Assembly (NCBI GenBank): GCA_016841665.1
Contig: JAENYT010000013.1
Span: 1-42,254, forward strand
Reading direction: 5' to 3'
Length of the DNA: 42,254 bases
From: Methanobacteriota archaeon
Lineage (GTDB): Archaea; Halobacteriota; Methanomicrobia; Methanomicrobiales; Methanomicrobiaceae
Shown here: piece after piece, positions 25,784-33,912 of the stretch
Position numbering within the stretch: the stretch's first letter is position 1
Layout of the letters: each line of letters starts with the position of its first letter
Translations under genes and position numbers: made by a program
The notes under the pieces: model-generated
Told to the model about the DNA's origin: nothing
What the model saw: only the letters and a program-made list of their open reading frames with translations
The model's database searches: none

Positions 25784-25785
25784 GG

Positions 25786-25791
25786 AAAAAA
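25786..25791 (-). terminator. U6 terminator after ferritin-like gene
   Basis: Six A on the plus strand give U6 in the minus transcript about 15 bases after the ferritin-like stop, in an AT-rich context (AATTATTTTTT), and a GC-rich hairpin follows. It separates the ferritin gene from the rSAM gene. Confidence 0.45.
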
Positions 25792-25805
25792 TAATTGGTA
25801 CTATT

Positions 25806-26111
25806 TCAGCCTTTGAGCTTTCCGATCTCTTCCTCGACCTCCTCGTAGCCCTCCTGGTAGAAGCCCTCCTCGTCGGGGGCGAGCTCCTTGAGGAGCCTGA
25901 GGAATTCACCTGCGTGGACCTTCTCCTCGTCGGCGATGTCGTTGAGCACTTCCTTCGCCAGCTTGTTGTCGGTGGACTCGGCGAGCTGCACATAGAGCTG
26001 GATGGCCTCATACTCTGCGGCGACCATGTAGCGAATCGCACGGATAAGCTCTTCATGGGTCAGTTTCCTGTCGCTGGCCAATCCGGAAAACGGAGATGCA
26101 AATTCTGGCAT
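25806..26111 (-). CDS. Small ferritin-like protein (EncFtn/rubrerythrin type)
   Basis: A 101-residue protein with half of a ferritin four-helix bundle. It carries iron ligands in IRYMVAAEYEAIQLYVQLAE (helix 1) and DIADEEKVHAGEFLRLL (helix 2), that is E...Y and ExxH. This matches encapsulated-ferritin-like proteins that dimerise to build the diiron site, such as the domain fused to encapsulin in Pyrococcus. No rubredoxin domain is present. No encapsulin gene is in the window, and the C-terminus (EEVEEEIGKLKG) is not a clear cargo-loading peptide, so free cytosolic function in iron or peroxide handling is as likely. Confidence 0.82.
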   Translation of the reverse strand: MPEFASPFSGLASDRKLTHEELIRAIRYMVAAEYEAIQLYVQLAESTDNKLAKEVLNDIADEEKVHAGEFLRLLKELAPDEEGFYQEGYEEVEEEIGKLKG

Positions 26112-26287
26112 TGTCTAACACTCCTGGTAATATGGATCTGGATTCGGTCGTGGGGTATAAATTGGTGTTGGTTGTTGGGGGTTGCATGACGGTGTGCGGG
26201 TTTATGCTAAGTGAAATGGAAAACGAGAGGGATATGGGATACTGTGATGCTATTCTGTATAGATGAAATGAACGGATGAAAAATGAA

Positions 26288-26362
26288 TGCTGATATGGGG
26301 ATTCGAACCCCAGTCGCAGGAGTGAGAGTCCTGCATGATTGGCCGGACTACACTATATCAGC
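26288..26362 (-). tRNA. tRNA-Glu (CUC)
   Basis: A 75-base cloverleaf without intron. The acceptor stem is GCTGATA with TATCAGC and discriminator A, the anticodon stem is CAGGA/TCCTG with loop CTCTCAC (anticodon CUC, reading GAG), and the T arm GGGGTTCGAATCCCC is perfect. CCA is not encoded. Confidence 0.95.
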
Positions 26363-26704
26363 AAGGATTTGTGCCTTACAATATTGGCCGCGCTGCTACA
26401 TAAACCTGATGGTTTTGCGTCCTTTCCGGGCCCGATCGGGCGCTCCGAAGAGCATTCCGGCAGAGGAAGGGGCGCAAAGAGTGTGGTATGTGAGGTGGCG
26501 GAGGGGGAATATGGTGGCATATGACGCGGTGGGGTTGTGGCTGCCGCTTGCTCGCCGGTGCAGAATACCGCGGCCCCATTGCGGTTGCCGAAGTTGGCGG
26601 CGCTGTGCCAGACGTCACAGCATCGCACAGCGCCGCTTATCCCTGCGGTATGACCGCTACAGTCATGCATAAGTAGCCCCCCGCCCCACGTATATAACCA
26701 AACC
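26363..26704. other. GC-rich gap with inverted repeat, upstream of drg
   Basis: About 340 bases with no convincing gene. It contains a perfect 12-bp inverted repeat, GCGGCGCTGTGC at 26597-26608 and GCACAGCGCCGC at 26625-26636, with a 16-base loop. A TATA-like string (GTATATAA) lies at 26690-26697, only about ten bases before the drg ATG. I could not match the stretch to RNase P RNA or SRP RNA motifs by eye. Confidence 0.45.
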
Positions 26705-27817
26705 ATGAGCAGCATCGAGGATCAGATACGGGAGATCGAGGACGAGATCAAGAATACTCCCTACAATAAGGCGACATCAAAGCATATCGGGCGGCTGAAG
26801 GCGAAGCTCGCCAAAATCAAGGACGATGCCGTGGCGCGTGCGATGGCCTCGTGCGGCGGCGGTGAAGGCTATTCGGTGCGCAAGTCGGGCGACGGGACGG
26901 TGGTGCTGGTCGGGTTTCCCTCGGTCGGAAAGAGTACGCTGCTCAACCAGCTCACCAACCAGGAGAGCGAAACCGCGGCCTACGCCTTCACCACCGTCAC
27001 CGTGGTTCCCGGCGCCATGGAGCACCGCGGGGCCAACATCCAGATCCTCGATATCCCCGGGCTGATCGCCGGTGCGGCGATGGGCAAGGGACGGGGAAAG
27101 GAGGTCATCGCCGTGGTGCGCGGCGCCGACATGATCCTCATCCTTGCCGACGTCTTCAGCCAGGAGCACGTCGACGTCCTGATCAAGGAGCTCTATGATG
27201 CGGGAATCCGCATCAACAGGGAAAGGCCCGACATCACCATCAAGAAATCCGGCATGGGTGGAGTCCGTGCCAATTCGGTGGGGAAAAGCGGCCTTGATGA
27301 TGATGAAATCCGCTCCATCCTCGCAGAGAACAAGATCATGAACGCCGACGTGCTCATTCGCGGCAAGGTGACCCAGGAGGACTTCATCGATGCCATGTTC
27401 GGCAACCGTATTTACGTCCCGGCGTTCATCGCGGTCAATAAGGTGGACCTCGTCGATGGGGAGACGAGGAGAGCCATCGAAAAGGATCTGGCTGACCGCT
27501 ATGGCACGGCACCCATTATGGTCTCAGCGGTGAGCGGCTACCACATCGAGGAGTTGAAAGACACCATCTATGAGCAGCTTGACTTCATTCGCATCTTTCT
27601 CAAACCCGCTGGGGGAAAGGCGGATCTGGAAGAACCGCTCATCGTGCGCACTCCGGCAACCGTGGAGGGGGTGTGCAACAAGCTGCACCGCGAATTCGTG
27701 GAAAAATTCCGCTACGCCAAGGTCTGGGGCAGCTCGGTCAAGCACGACGCACAAAGGGTGGGCCTGCCCCACACGCTGCACGACGGCGATATCCTGAGCA
27801 TTGTCACCCGTGCGTGA
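26705..27817 (+). CDS. Drg-family GTPase with TGS domain
   Basis: A 370-residue developmentally regulated GTP-binding (Drg/Obg) protein, universal in archaea and eukaryotes and linked to ribosomes. Domains: an N-terminal helical piece with the family phrase NTPYNKATSKHIG (18-30); the G domain with G1 GFPSVGKS (70-77), G2 in TTVTVVPG, G3 DIPGLI and G4 NKVD; an S5D2-like insertion; and a C-terminal TGS domain (about 295-369) ending VGLPHTLHDGDILSIV. The ATG at 26705 matches the family start. The stop codon overlaps the convergent trm1 gene by 14 bases. Confidence 0.95.
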   Translation: MSSIEDQIREIEDEIKNTPYNKATSKHIGRLKAKLAKIKDDAVARAMASCGGGEGYSVRKSGDGTVVLVGFPSVGKSTLLNQLTNQESETAAYAFTTVTVVPGAMEHRGANIQILDIPGLIAGAAMGKGRGKEVIAVVRGADMILILADVFSQEHVDVLIKELYDAGIRINRERPDITIKKSGMGGVRANSVGKSGLDDDEIRSILAENKIMNADVLIRGKVTQEDFIDAMFGNRIYVPAFIAVNKVDLVDGETRRAIEKDLADRYGTAPIMVSAVSGYHIEELKDTIYEQLDFIRIFLKPAGGKADLEEPLIVRTPATVEGVCNKLHREFVEKFRYAKVWGSSVKHDAQRVGLPHTLHDGDILSIVTRA

Positions 27818-28925
27818 GGGTGAGCACCTCTTTTATCACACCGATCGGCGCATCGGTTTTGAATCCCGTCCCCGCGTGATGGGTCCGGGATGCGGCAAAC
27901 CCCCTCTCCTGCAGTCGCTGGAGAAGGGTGGCGATATCCGGCGGGGAGACACGCCACTGCTTTGTCAGGCGGTGGTAGTCGTAGAAACTCGCCGTATCGA
28001 GTTCGTGTTCACAGGTCTCGATCAGGCGTTGGAGCTGTGCTTTTTTCCCGAGCTCCTTCCCGTTCAGGTGGTCCTTCATAGAGGCGAGCAGGGGGCGGTC
28101 GCTGACCGTACCGAGCCAGAGGGGGCCGATAGGCTGGAGCACTGATGCACACTCGGGGCATATGTGGGTGCGGGCCACGAGCCCGTGCTCTTCGATCCGG
28201 TTGGGACATTTCGGGCACTGGTGCACGAACCCGATGCGGGCGAGAGTGCGGTCGGCGGCCTCGGCGCCATTGCTGAGGCGGAGATGCAGCCTGACAAAAT
28301 GCTCCCGTGCAAAGCAGAAGAGGGGCTCGACCCCCCGATCGTACTTCATCACCTCGCGGGCGGCGAAAGCCAGCAGGATGCGGAGCCCGACCTCACTGTG
28401 GTATTCGGTGTTCATGGGCCGGGCGAAGTAGCGGCGCATGCCCGCCCTGAGGTGCGCCCCGCAGAGCGGTGCCGTGTCGGTGGCGGTGATGAAGAGGTAG
28501 CGTGACGCACTGCGGGCGGCGGCATCGACGAAATACGCGGGTGTCCCGAAGGGGTCGATGTCCACTGCATCGAAGCGCCTTCCCGAGAGCAGGACATTGA
28601 CATCGGCCTGGGTGATCTGCACCAGCTCTCCATATTCCTCCGCGTTCTGCTCGATCAGGTCGACTGCATCCGAATTCCGGTCGTTGATGGTCACCGGCAC
28701 GCCGCATTCGTGGGCGATGCGCAGGCCCCGGACGCCCGTGGCCCCCATGGCATCGAGGTAGCGGTCCGGTTTGAGGATTGAGACGAGAAGCACGGTCGCA
28801 TCCCGGTTGAGCTCCATCCGCGTATTGAAGAATACTGCGGTACTCGCGGGGGGAAACGTGTGGGTCGGATCCTGACGCGGTGCAAAAAATGAAGTCGTTC
28901 CTTCCCGTATTCGTTCAAGATCCAT
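27804..28925 (-). CDS. trm1: tRNA (guanine26-N2)-dimethyltransferase Trm1
   Basis: A 373-residue enzyme that makes N2,N2-dimethylguanosine at position 26 of tRNA. The SAM fold includes LDAMGATGVRGLRIA (motif I), INDRNSDAV and the catalytic DIDPFGTPAYF. The archaeal/eukaryal C-terminal domain holds a zinc site: CPKCPNRIEEHG plus THICPEC. The ATG at 28925 begins MDLERIREG, as in homologues; a TTG at 28952 is less likely. It is convergent with drg and overlaps it by 14 bases. tRNA-Arg lies just upstream in the opposite direction. Confidence 0.95.
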   Translation of the reverse strand: MDLERIREGTTSFFAPRQDPTHTFPPASTAVFFNTRMELNRDATVLLVSILKPDRYLDAMGATGVRGLRIAHECGVPVTINDRNSDAVDLIEQNAEEYGELVQITQADVNVLLSGRRFDAVDIDPFGTPAYFVDAAARSASRYLFITATDTAPLCGAHLRAGMRRYFARPMNTEYHSEVGLRILLAFAAREVMKYDRGVEPLFCFAREHFVRLHLRLSNGAEAADRTLARIGFVHQCPKCPNRIEEHGLVARTHICPECASVLQPIGPLWLGTVSDRPLLASMKDHLNGKELGKKAQLQRLIETCEHELDTASFYDYHRLTKQWRVSPPDIATLLQRLQERGFAASRTHHAGTGFKTDAPIGVIKEVLTLTHG

Positions 28926-28992
28926 TGCACCATTGAGATGTATGTTCGACAACCTTATACCTTATCCTGTGGAAAATTATTAGCACCTTTGA

Positions 28993-29067
28993 GGGCTTGT
29001 GGCCTAGTCAGGATAGGGCGTTAGCCTCCTAAGCTAATGGTCGGGGGTTCAAATCCCCCCAAGCCCG
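28993..29067 (+). tRNA. tRNA-Arg (CCU)
   Basis: A 75-base cloverleaf. The acceptor stem is GGGCTTG with CAAGCCC and discriminator G, the anticodon stem is TTAGC/GCTAA with loop CTCCTAA (anticodon CCU, reading AGG), and the T arm GGGGGTTCAAATCCCCC is complete. No intron, and CCA is not encoded. Confidence 0.95.
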
Positions 29068-29482
29068 TCTCTTATGTATCCTTTCCTGCATCCTGCCTAT
29101 TTCCGAACGATGACGCCTCTTTTCCGTGACCTGCAGGTACGTGGATGAGCGTTTGTATGTGGTTTGTGGAGCTGTGGTGGCCACCGGGGCTGAAGGAATA
29201 CTGTGCCCGGTTCCGGGAAATTCACGAAAGAAATAAAAAATGTTTATAATAATATATTAATAAATTATATATTTTATCCCTGCAACGAACTGCTGGTGAG
29301 AGGATACCTGTGATACCCCCTTCGGTGCAGTGCCCCCGTTCAGTAGCTGCGATGTTCGCCCGATTCTGTTCATTTCTGGATAGTGATCTGATGATGAAGG
29401 GTGGAACCGCGACCGGGATTCTCGTTGTGCGCTGCATCACTGAAGGGTATGCCGGACTCTCTCATGTGAATATGGAGGAGTG
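29068..29482. promoter_or_regulatory. Long AT-rich leader region of CARDB gene
   Basis: No gene in 415 bases. A block at 29230-29278 is nearly all A and T (ATTAATAAATTATATATTTTAT), the strongest promoter-like patch nearby. It lies about 200 bases upstream of the start codon, implying an unusually long untranslated leader for an archaeon. A GGAGGAG ribosome site is at 29474-29480. Confidence 0.4.
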
Positions 29483-31750
29483 ATGATGGGGAGTCTTCGA
29501 ACCAGTGTATCGATGGTCGTCGTTGCGGCGTTCATTCTGTCAGGTCTTGTAACCGGCCCCGTGTCCGGTACAGAGTTTTCCTTCCTGTTTCCCCTATGCG
29601 ACAGGGGGGAATCCTCTTCGCTGGGCCGGTTCCTGATCCTTGAAGAAGGGCCGCTTGTCGGGAACGACACGATCGAGCCGACGATTGCAGAGGAGCCTGT
29701 GGAGCCAACAGAATCGCCCGAACCTGTGCAGACTACGGATACCACCGGGCCTGCTGGACCGACTGAAACGCCGGAACCCACTCGGGCCGACGTTCCGGCT
29801 GCCGGGCCTGATTTTGCCGTTTCCAATCTTCATGTGCCTGCATCGGTCAATGAGCAATCGCCCTATGAGGTCTCCTTCGACGTAGAAAACCTGGGAGATT
29901 CCTATGACGGGGATATCCGCTGGGAGGTCCGGTATCGCGGGGCTATTCTTGACGTATTCGAGTATGGAGCAATTGAAGGGCTTGATCGAGGCCAGAAAGT
30001 GTCAATACCCGTGGAACTGATGGCGGATGTGCTTGTGGATGCACGGGATGAGGGATCGGTGAGCGTTGTGGTGGATCCCGATGAGTCCACAGGCGATGCG
30101 GATTATGGCAACAATGCAGCGCAGGAAGTCTGTGTGATTATCGGAGGGCCCGAGTTTTCGCTGACGAATCTTTTCGCTCCGGTGGATGTGATTGAGGGAG
30201 GGGTGGTGGAGATCGACTTTATCATCGGCAATTATGGATCGGCCTGTGAGGGTGATGTCGAGTGGGAATTGGTCATTCAATCCAATGATAATACGAGAGA
30301 TGACGTGGTATTGACCGGTGCCCTGAGCGGCCTTGGGGAAGATGAAGAGCAGCGGGTCATCGCATCATGGAATACAGAATCGCGTGATGCAGGCGAGTAT
30401 GTGATCTCTGCGGTTGTCACGGCCCCTGACGACGAATCCGATGACAATGAAGAAATTCTCGACCTCAGGGTGGTGGCGGACGGCGATCTTCCGGACTTCG
30501 TGCTGGTCGATCCCCGTATCCCCGAGACATTGCAGCCGGGCGCAGAGTTCCCCGTGGAATTCACTGTCGAGAACCTCGGTGCGGACTATGCTGAGGATAT
30601 TCGATATGACATCGTGTACTACGATGAGCGAACGGGCGAGGATATCTGGCATGGTGACGTGATCCAGGGGCTTGCCAAAGGAGGGTCGGTGCAGATCACC
30701 GATTATTGGACGGAGTATCATGAGGGTGATTACTGGATTGACATCTGGCTCGACGAAAGTGGCCGGATCGAAGAACTGACAAAAGATAACAACGGGGGTA
30801 GGATAGTGTACCACCTCCCGCCGGGCACTCCTTGGTTATACGCGTATGGAGGCAAGGTGCCGGCCACAACTCCTGTTGTTGCGGGGGATACGGTCCCGAT
30901 ATCCTTTTCCGTATTTAATGTCGGTGAGGACCATGATGGTGTGATCGATTGGAGCATTCGGTTCTACAACGACAATTCTGATGAAGATGAGATTGTGGGG
31001 ACGATTGAGGGGATCAAATGCGACGAAACAAAAGATGTCGATACCTCATGGGAAGTTCCACAGGGATGGGAAGGGGAGTACCATACGGTTCTGGATCTCA
31101 ATCCCAATGAAAGGCCCGAGTACGTGTTTGAACCCTGGCAAAATACGGGTACGGTTACCATAATCAGAGCCGATCCTGGGGATTCTGAAGATTCTGAGAT
31201 CCAATCGGACCTCTCTTCGACGGAGAAAAGCATCGCCACCACCGATACCGAGGTGTGCACCAGCTGCGCTGCAAAAGGTGAGGACGATTCTGAAAATGCA
31301 GATCAGGAATCTTCTGTTGATAATGGTGAGTCTTCCGCCGGCGGATCCTCCACTGAGGTGACTGCTTCAGGGGATTCAGATGACGCGGCTGCTCAGGATA
31401 CCGGCGGTAACGGGGAGGCTGCATCATCAGGCCATTCATCCCACCTTGTGGAAGCGGAAATGCCAGATGTTCAAGGCAATATGTCGGGAGTGGAGCCGGA
31501 AGGCGATGGGATGTCTCCAGCCCCGGACAATATCACCGCTGACCCGCTGGATCCTGAGTCCAATACATCCTCAAACTCATCGATTCTCGAAGGAAACGCG
31601 AGCGGGATGTCCGCAGATGTTGCCGAGGCCGATGCATGGGCTGGTATGTGGAACGCGCTCGCTGAGGGCGACATCTGGTCGTTCATATCGAACCTCTACG
31701 ATCTGCTTATGAACGGCACCGTTTCCTGCGCTGCGCCGATCGGTAGATAA
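29483..31750 (+). CDS. Secreted CARDB-repeat surface protein
   Basis: A 755-residue exported protein. A signal peptide (hydrophobic VVVAAFILSGLVTGPVSG, ending near residue 30) is followed by a P/T/E-rich linker (about 60-108), then four CARDB-like beta-sandwich repeats of about 110 residues each. They start at roughly 110, 222, 335 and 445, each with an F-x-V-x-N-x-G core such as VSFDVENLGDSYDGDI, VEFTVENLGADYAEDI and ISFSVFNVGEDHDGVI. The C-terminal 200 residues are low-complexity and rich in S, D, E, G and N, with several N-x-S/T glycosylation sites. There is no C-terminal membrane anchor or PGF-CTERM, so attachment to the S-layer is not explained. The many acidic residues fit a surface role. 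Two ATGs (29483, 29486) are possible starts. Confidence 0.8.
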   Translation: MMGSLRTSVSMVVVAAFILSGLVTGPVSGTEFSFLFPLCDRGESSSLGRFLILEEGPLVGNDTIEPTIAEEPVEPTESPEPVQTTDTTGPAGPTETPEPTRADVPAAGPDFAVSNLHVPASVNEQSPYEVSFDVENLGDSYDGDIRWEVRYRGAILDVFEYGAIEGLDRGQKVSIPVELMADVLVDARDEGSVSVVVDPDESTGDADYGNNAAQEVCVIIGGPEFSLTNLFAPVDVIEGGVVEIDFIIGNYGSACEGDVEWELVIQSNDNTRDDVVLTGALSGLGEDEEQRVIASWNTESRDAGEYVISAVVTAPDDESDDNEEILDLRVVADGDLPDFVLVDPRIPETLQPGAEFPVEFTVENLGADYAEDIRYDIVYYDERTGEDIWHGDVIQGLAKGGSVQITDYWTEYHEGDYWIDIWLDESGRIEELTKDNNGGRIVYHLPPGTPWLYAYGGKVPATTPVVAGDTVPISFSVFNVGEDHDGVIDWSIRFYNDNSDEDEIVGTIEGIKCDETKDVDTSWEVPQGWEGEYHTVLDLNPNERPEYVFEPWQNTGTVTIIRADPGDSEDSEIQSDLSSTEKSIATTDTEVCTSCAAKGEDDSENADQESSVDNGESSAGGSSTEVTASGDSDDAAAQDTGGNGEAASSGHSSHLVEAEMPDVQGNMSGVEPEGDGMSPAPDNITADPLDPESNTSSNSSILEGNASGMSADVAEADAWAGMWNALAEGDIWSFISNLYDLLMNGTVSCAAPIGR

Positions 31751-31888
31751 TAACCCTTTTTATTCTCAACCAATCAAGCATATAGAAAGACGCAATGCGC
31801 TATCAGGAATCCCTATTCATTGTACCGCGAAAAATGGCCCGTTTGTATATGTCAGGGACAGGACAACGACAATCATGAAGCAATAACC

Positions 31889-32731
31889 ATGCAACCCGCC
31901 GGCTTTTTCAACATCATCCGCCCGCTCAATTCATTTGTGGCCGGATTCGCGGTCCTCCTCGGATATCTGATTGCCGCAGGGACCATTGCGTCGGAGGCAT
32001 TCATTCTCGTTCCGATCGTGTTCTTTGCCACCGCCGGAGGGAACGTGATCAATGACTACTATGACCGTGAGATCGACCGCATCAATCGCCCGGGCCGCCC
32101 CATCCCCTCGGGTGCGGTCACGCCGAGTGCGGCGCTCGTCTACAGTGGTGTCCTTTTCCTTGCCGCCATCGGCCTGAGCACGCGCACTAACACGCTCTGT
32201 TTTGCACTGGCGGTGTTCAACTCGCTGCTTCTCTGGGCCTATGCAGCATCGCTCAAGAAGGTCCCTCTCGTGGGCAACCTTGCCGTCTCGTATCTTGCCG
32301 CGAGCATCTTTCTCTTCGGCGGGGCTCTGGCCGGCATCGACGGCCTTTTCCAGAACGTGCCTCTCGCGGGGATCGTGGTGCTCGCCATGCTCTCGCGGGA
32401 ACTCCTGAAGGATGCGGAGGATGTAGAGGGGGACGCCGAGGGAGGAGCGCGCACCCTGCCGATGATCGTCGGCATCCGCAGGACCGCTGCGATTGCCCTC
32501 GCCGTCGCTCTCGGCGCAGTGATCATGAGCTATCTGCCGCTCATGCGCTGGTGGGGCGTTCCCTATCTCGCGGCCATCACCGTTGCGGATCTGGCCATCC
32601 TCGCCGGGGCGCTCCGTGGATTCCGGTGTGATACCCCGGCATGCATTCGCTCCTCTTCTGCCACCGGACTGATAAAAGGGGGGATGTTTGCCGCGCTCGC
32701 GGTATTCATCGCTGCAGCCGTTCTGATCTGA
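31889..32731 (+). CDS. Digeranylgeranylglyceryl phosphate synthase (UbiA family)
   Basis: A 280-residue integral membrane prenyltransferase that adds the second geranylgeranyl chain to the archaeal glycerol phosphate backbone. The first Asp motif NVINDYYDREIDRINRPGRP (residues about 54-73) is exactly the DGGGPS form, and the second is LLKDAEDVEGDAEGGARTLP. Seven to nine helices are visible. The ATG at 31889 gives MQPAGFFNIIRPLNS, the usual start; the 23 residues to the upstream ATG at 31820 are unlike the family. Confidence 0.93.
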   Translation: MQPAGFFNIIRPLNSFVAGFAVLLGYLIAAGTIASEAFILVPIVFFATAGGNVINDYYDREIDRINRPGRPIPSGAVTPSAALVYSGVLFLAAIGLSTRTNTLCFALAVFNSLLLWAYAASLKKVPLVGNLAVSYLAASIFLFGGALAGIDGLFQNVPLAGIVVLAMLSRELLKDAEDVEGDAEGGARTLPMIVGIRRTAAIALAVALGAVIMSYLPLMRWWGVPYLAAITVADLAILAGALRGFRCDTPACIRSSSATGLIKGGMFAALAVFIAAAVLI

Positions 32732-32807
32732 GTGCCCGTGATGCATGCGAGCCCTCCGCGGTGTGATGTTGAAACTTTAATATGCGACAGAGTGCGAGAT
32801 TTATAGA

Positions 32808-33218
32808 ATGAAAATATATCGGCATGGGGATACCTGCATCGCGCCGAAAGGCTCATTTTTTGATGGCAATGTGAAAATCGAGGGCAATTTGATTTTGCCT
32901 CCCGAGACTCATGTGTGGGGGCGCCTCGATGTGGGGGGGACGCTCGAATTGGGGCCCTATTCCACAGTGGGGGGAGGCGTCACCTGCCAGAATGCGGTCA
33001 TCGGCAAAGGCGCCAAAATCAAAGGTGGCGTTCACGCCCTTGAAAACATCACCGTCTGCGACGAGGTACGCGTCCGCAGCCTGATCGCCGGGGGAGATAT
33101 CACCCTGCGTCCCGGCGTGACCGTTGGCGAGGTGAAAAGCGACGAGACCATCTTTGTGTACGGAAAAATCAAAAGCGGGAAATTAACCGGACGAAACGTC
33201 AAGGTGCTCGGCAACTAA
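32808..33218 (+). CDS. Bactofilin-like beta-helix protein
   Basis: A 136-residue protein made almost wholly of short repeating strands with G at turn positions, for example FFDGNVKIEGNLILPPETHVWGRLDVGG and GVTVGEVKSDETIFVYGKIKSGK. This is the pattern of bactofilin/polymer-forming right-handed beta helices. Bactofilins polymerise into filaments without nucleotides; in archaea their role is little known. No membrane segment or signal peptide is seen. The 3' end overlaps the convergent DUF116 gene by 36 bases. A hexapeptide acyltransferase is less likely because no catalytic histidine region is evident. Confidence 0.72.
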   Translation: MKIYRHGDTCIAPKGSFFDGNVKIEGNLILPPETHVWGRLDVGGTLELGPYSTVGGGVTCQNAVIGKGAKIKGGVHALENITVCDEVRVRSLIAGGDITLRPGVTVGEVKSDETIFVYGKIKSGKLTGRNVKVLGN

Positions 33219-33884
33219 AGGTTCCTCAATCCCTATGCCGGCAACCTCGAGGACATCGTGCCAGTCTACGAGGGTTTCCACGCACCCGTCTTTTAAGGTG
33301 ACCACGCCCATCGCCACCAGCCCGATGCGGTCGGTCATCTCAAACCCCTCTTTTACCTCCATCAGGCAACCAATCCCGATGATCCCCTCGGGCCGGTATT
33401 TTTTCACGATGCGTTTGATGAAGGTGGAACCCGGCACGATGAAGACCCGGTAGCCCATCGATTCCAGATTGTCGATCGAATTCCCTATTCCGCATTGTCC
33501 GCAGCGCCTGCATACCAGCCCTTCCGGGGTGAGGTGGGCGGGGCACTGGGCTGAACGCAGGCATTGCGGGAAGAATATTGCCCTTTTTTCGGTGGGGATA
33601 TCCCCGAAGGCCTTCATGTTCATGGTATTGTGGAGGCGGATGAAAAACAGGGTGAGTTCTTTGTCGTCAAGTCCGCAAAATTTGCAGATCGCCTTGACCG
33701 TCCCCTCCATCATCACGAGTCCGGATGCCATGAGGCGGGGGAAATAAAACCTGCCGTTTTTGATGGAAAAAAGGGCCACCGTGACAATAATCGACGCAAA
33801 AAGGAGCGCTCCGATGGCGAGAAAAATCGTCAGTTCCCCGATAACCACCATCAACTGGTTCCAGAGGATCGAATCAAAAACCAT
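33183..33884 (-). CDS. DUF116 membrane protein with Cys clusters
   Basis: A 233-residue protein of DUF116. It has two N-terminal hydrophobic segments (about 8-45), then a cytosolic region with FPQCLRSAQCPAHL and LVCRRCGQCGIGN, giving a Cys pattern (C..C..C..C) that could bind a metal or Fe-S cluster. IIGIGCLMEVKEG and MGVVTLKDGCVETLVDW follow. The function is unknown. The gene lies on the same strand as, and 28 bases downstream of, mtnA, so it may be the last gene of that operon. Confidence 0.82.
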   Translation of the reverse strand: MVFDSILWNQLMVVIGELTIFLAIGALLFASIIVTVALFSIKNGRFYFPRLMASGLVMMEGTVKAICKFCGLDDKELTLFFIRLHNTMNMKAFGDIPTEKRAIFFPQCLRSAQCPAHLTPEGLVCRRCGQCGIGNSIDNLESMGYRVFIVPGSTFIKRIVKKYRPEGIIGIGCLMEVKEGFEMTDRIGLVAMGVVTLKDGCVETLVDWHDVLEVAGIGIEEPLVAEHLDVSSG

Positions 33885-33912
33885 TCTTGGTTAGTCCATT
33901 CGGTGTGAAGCG

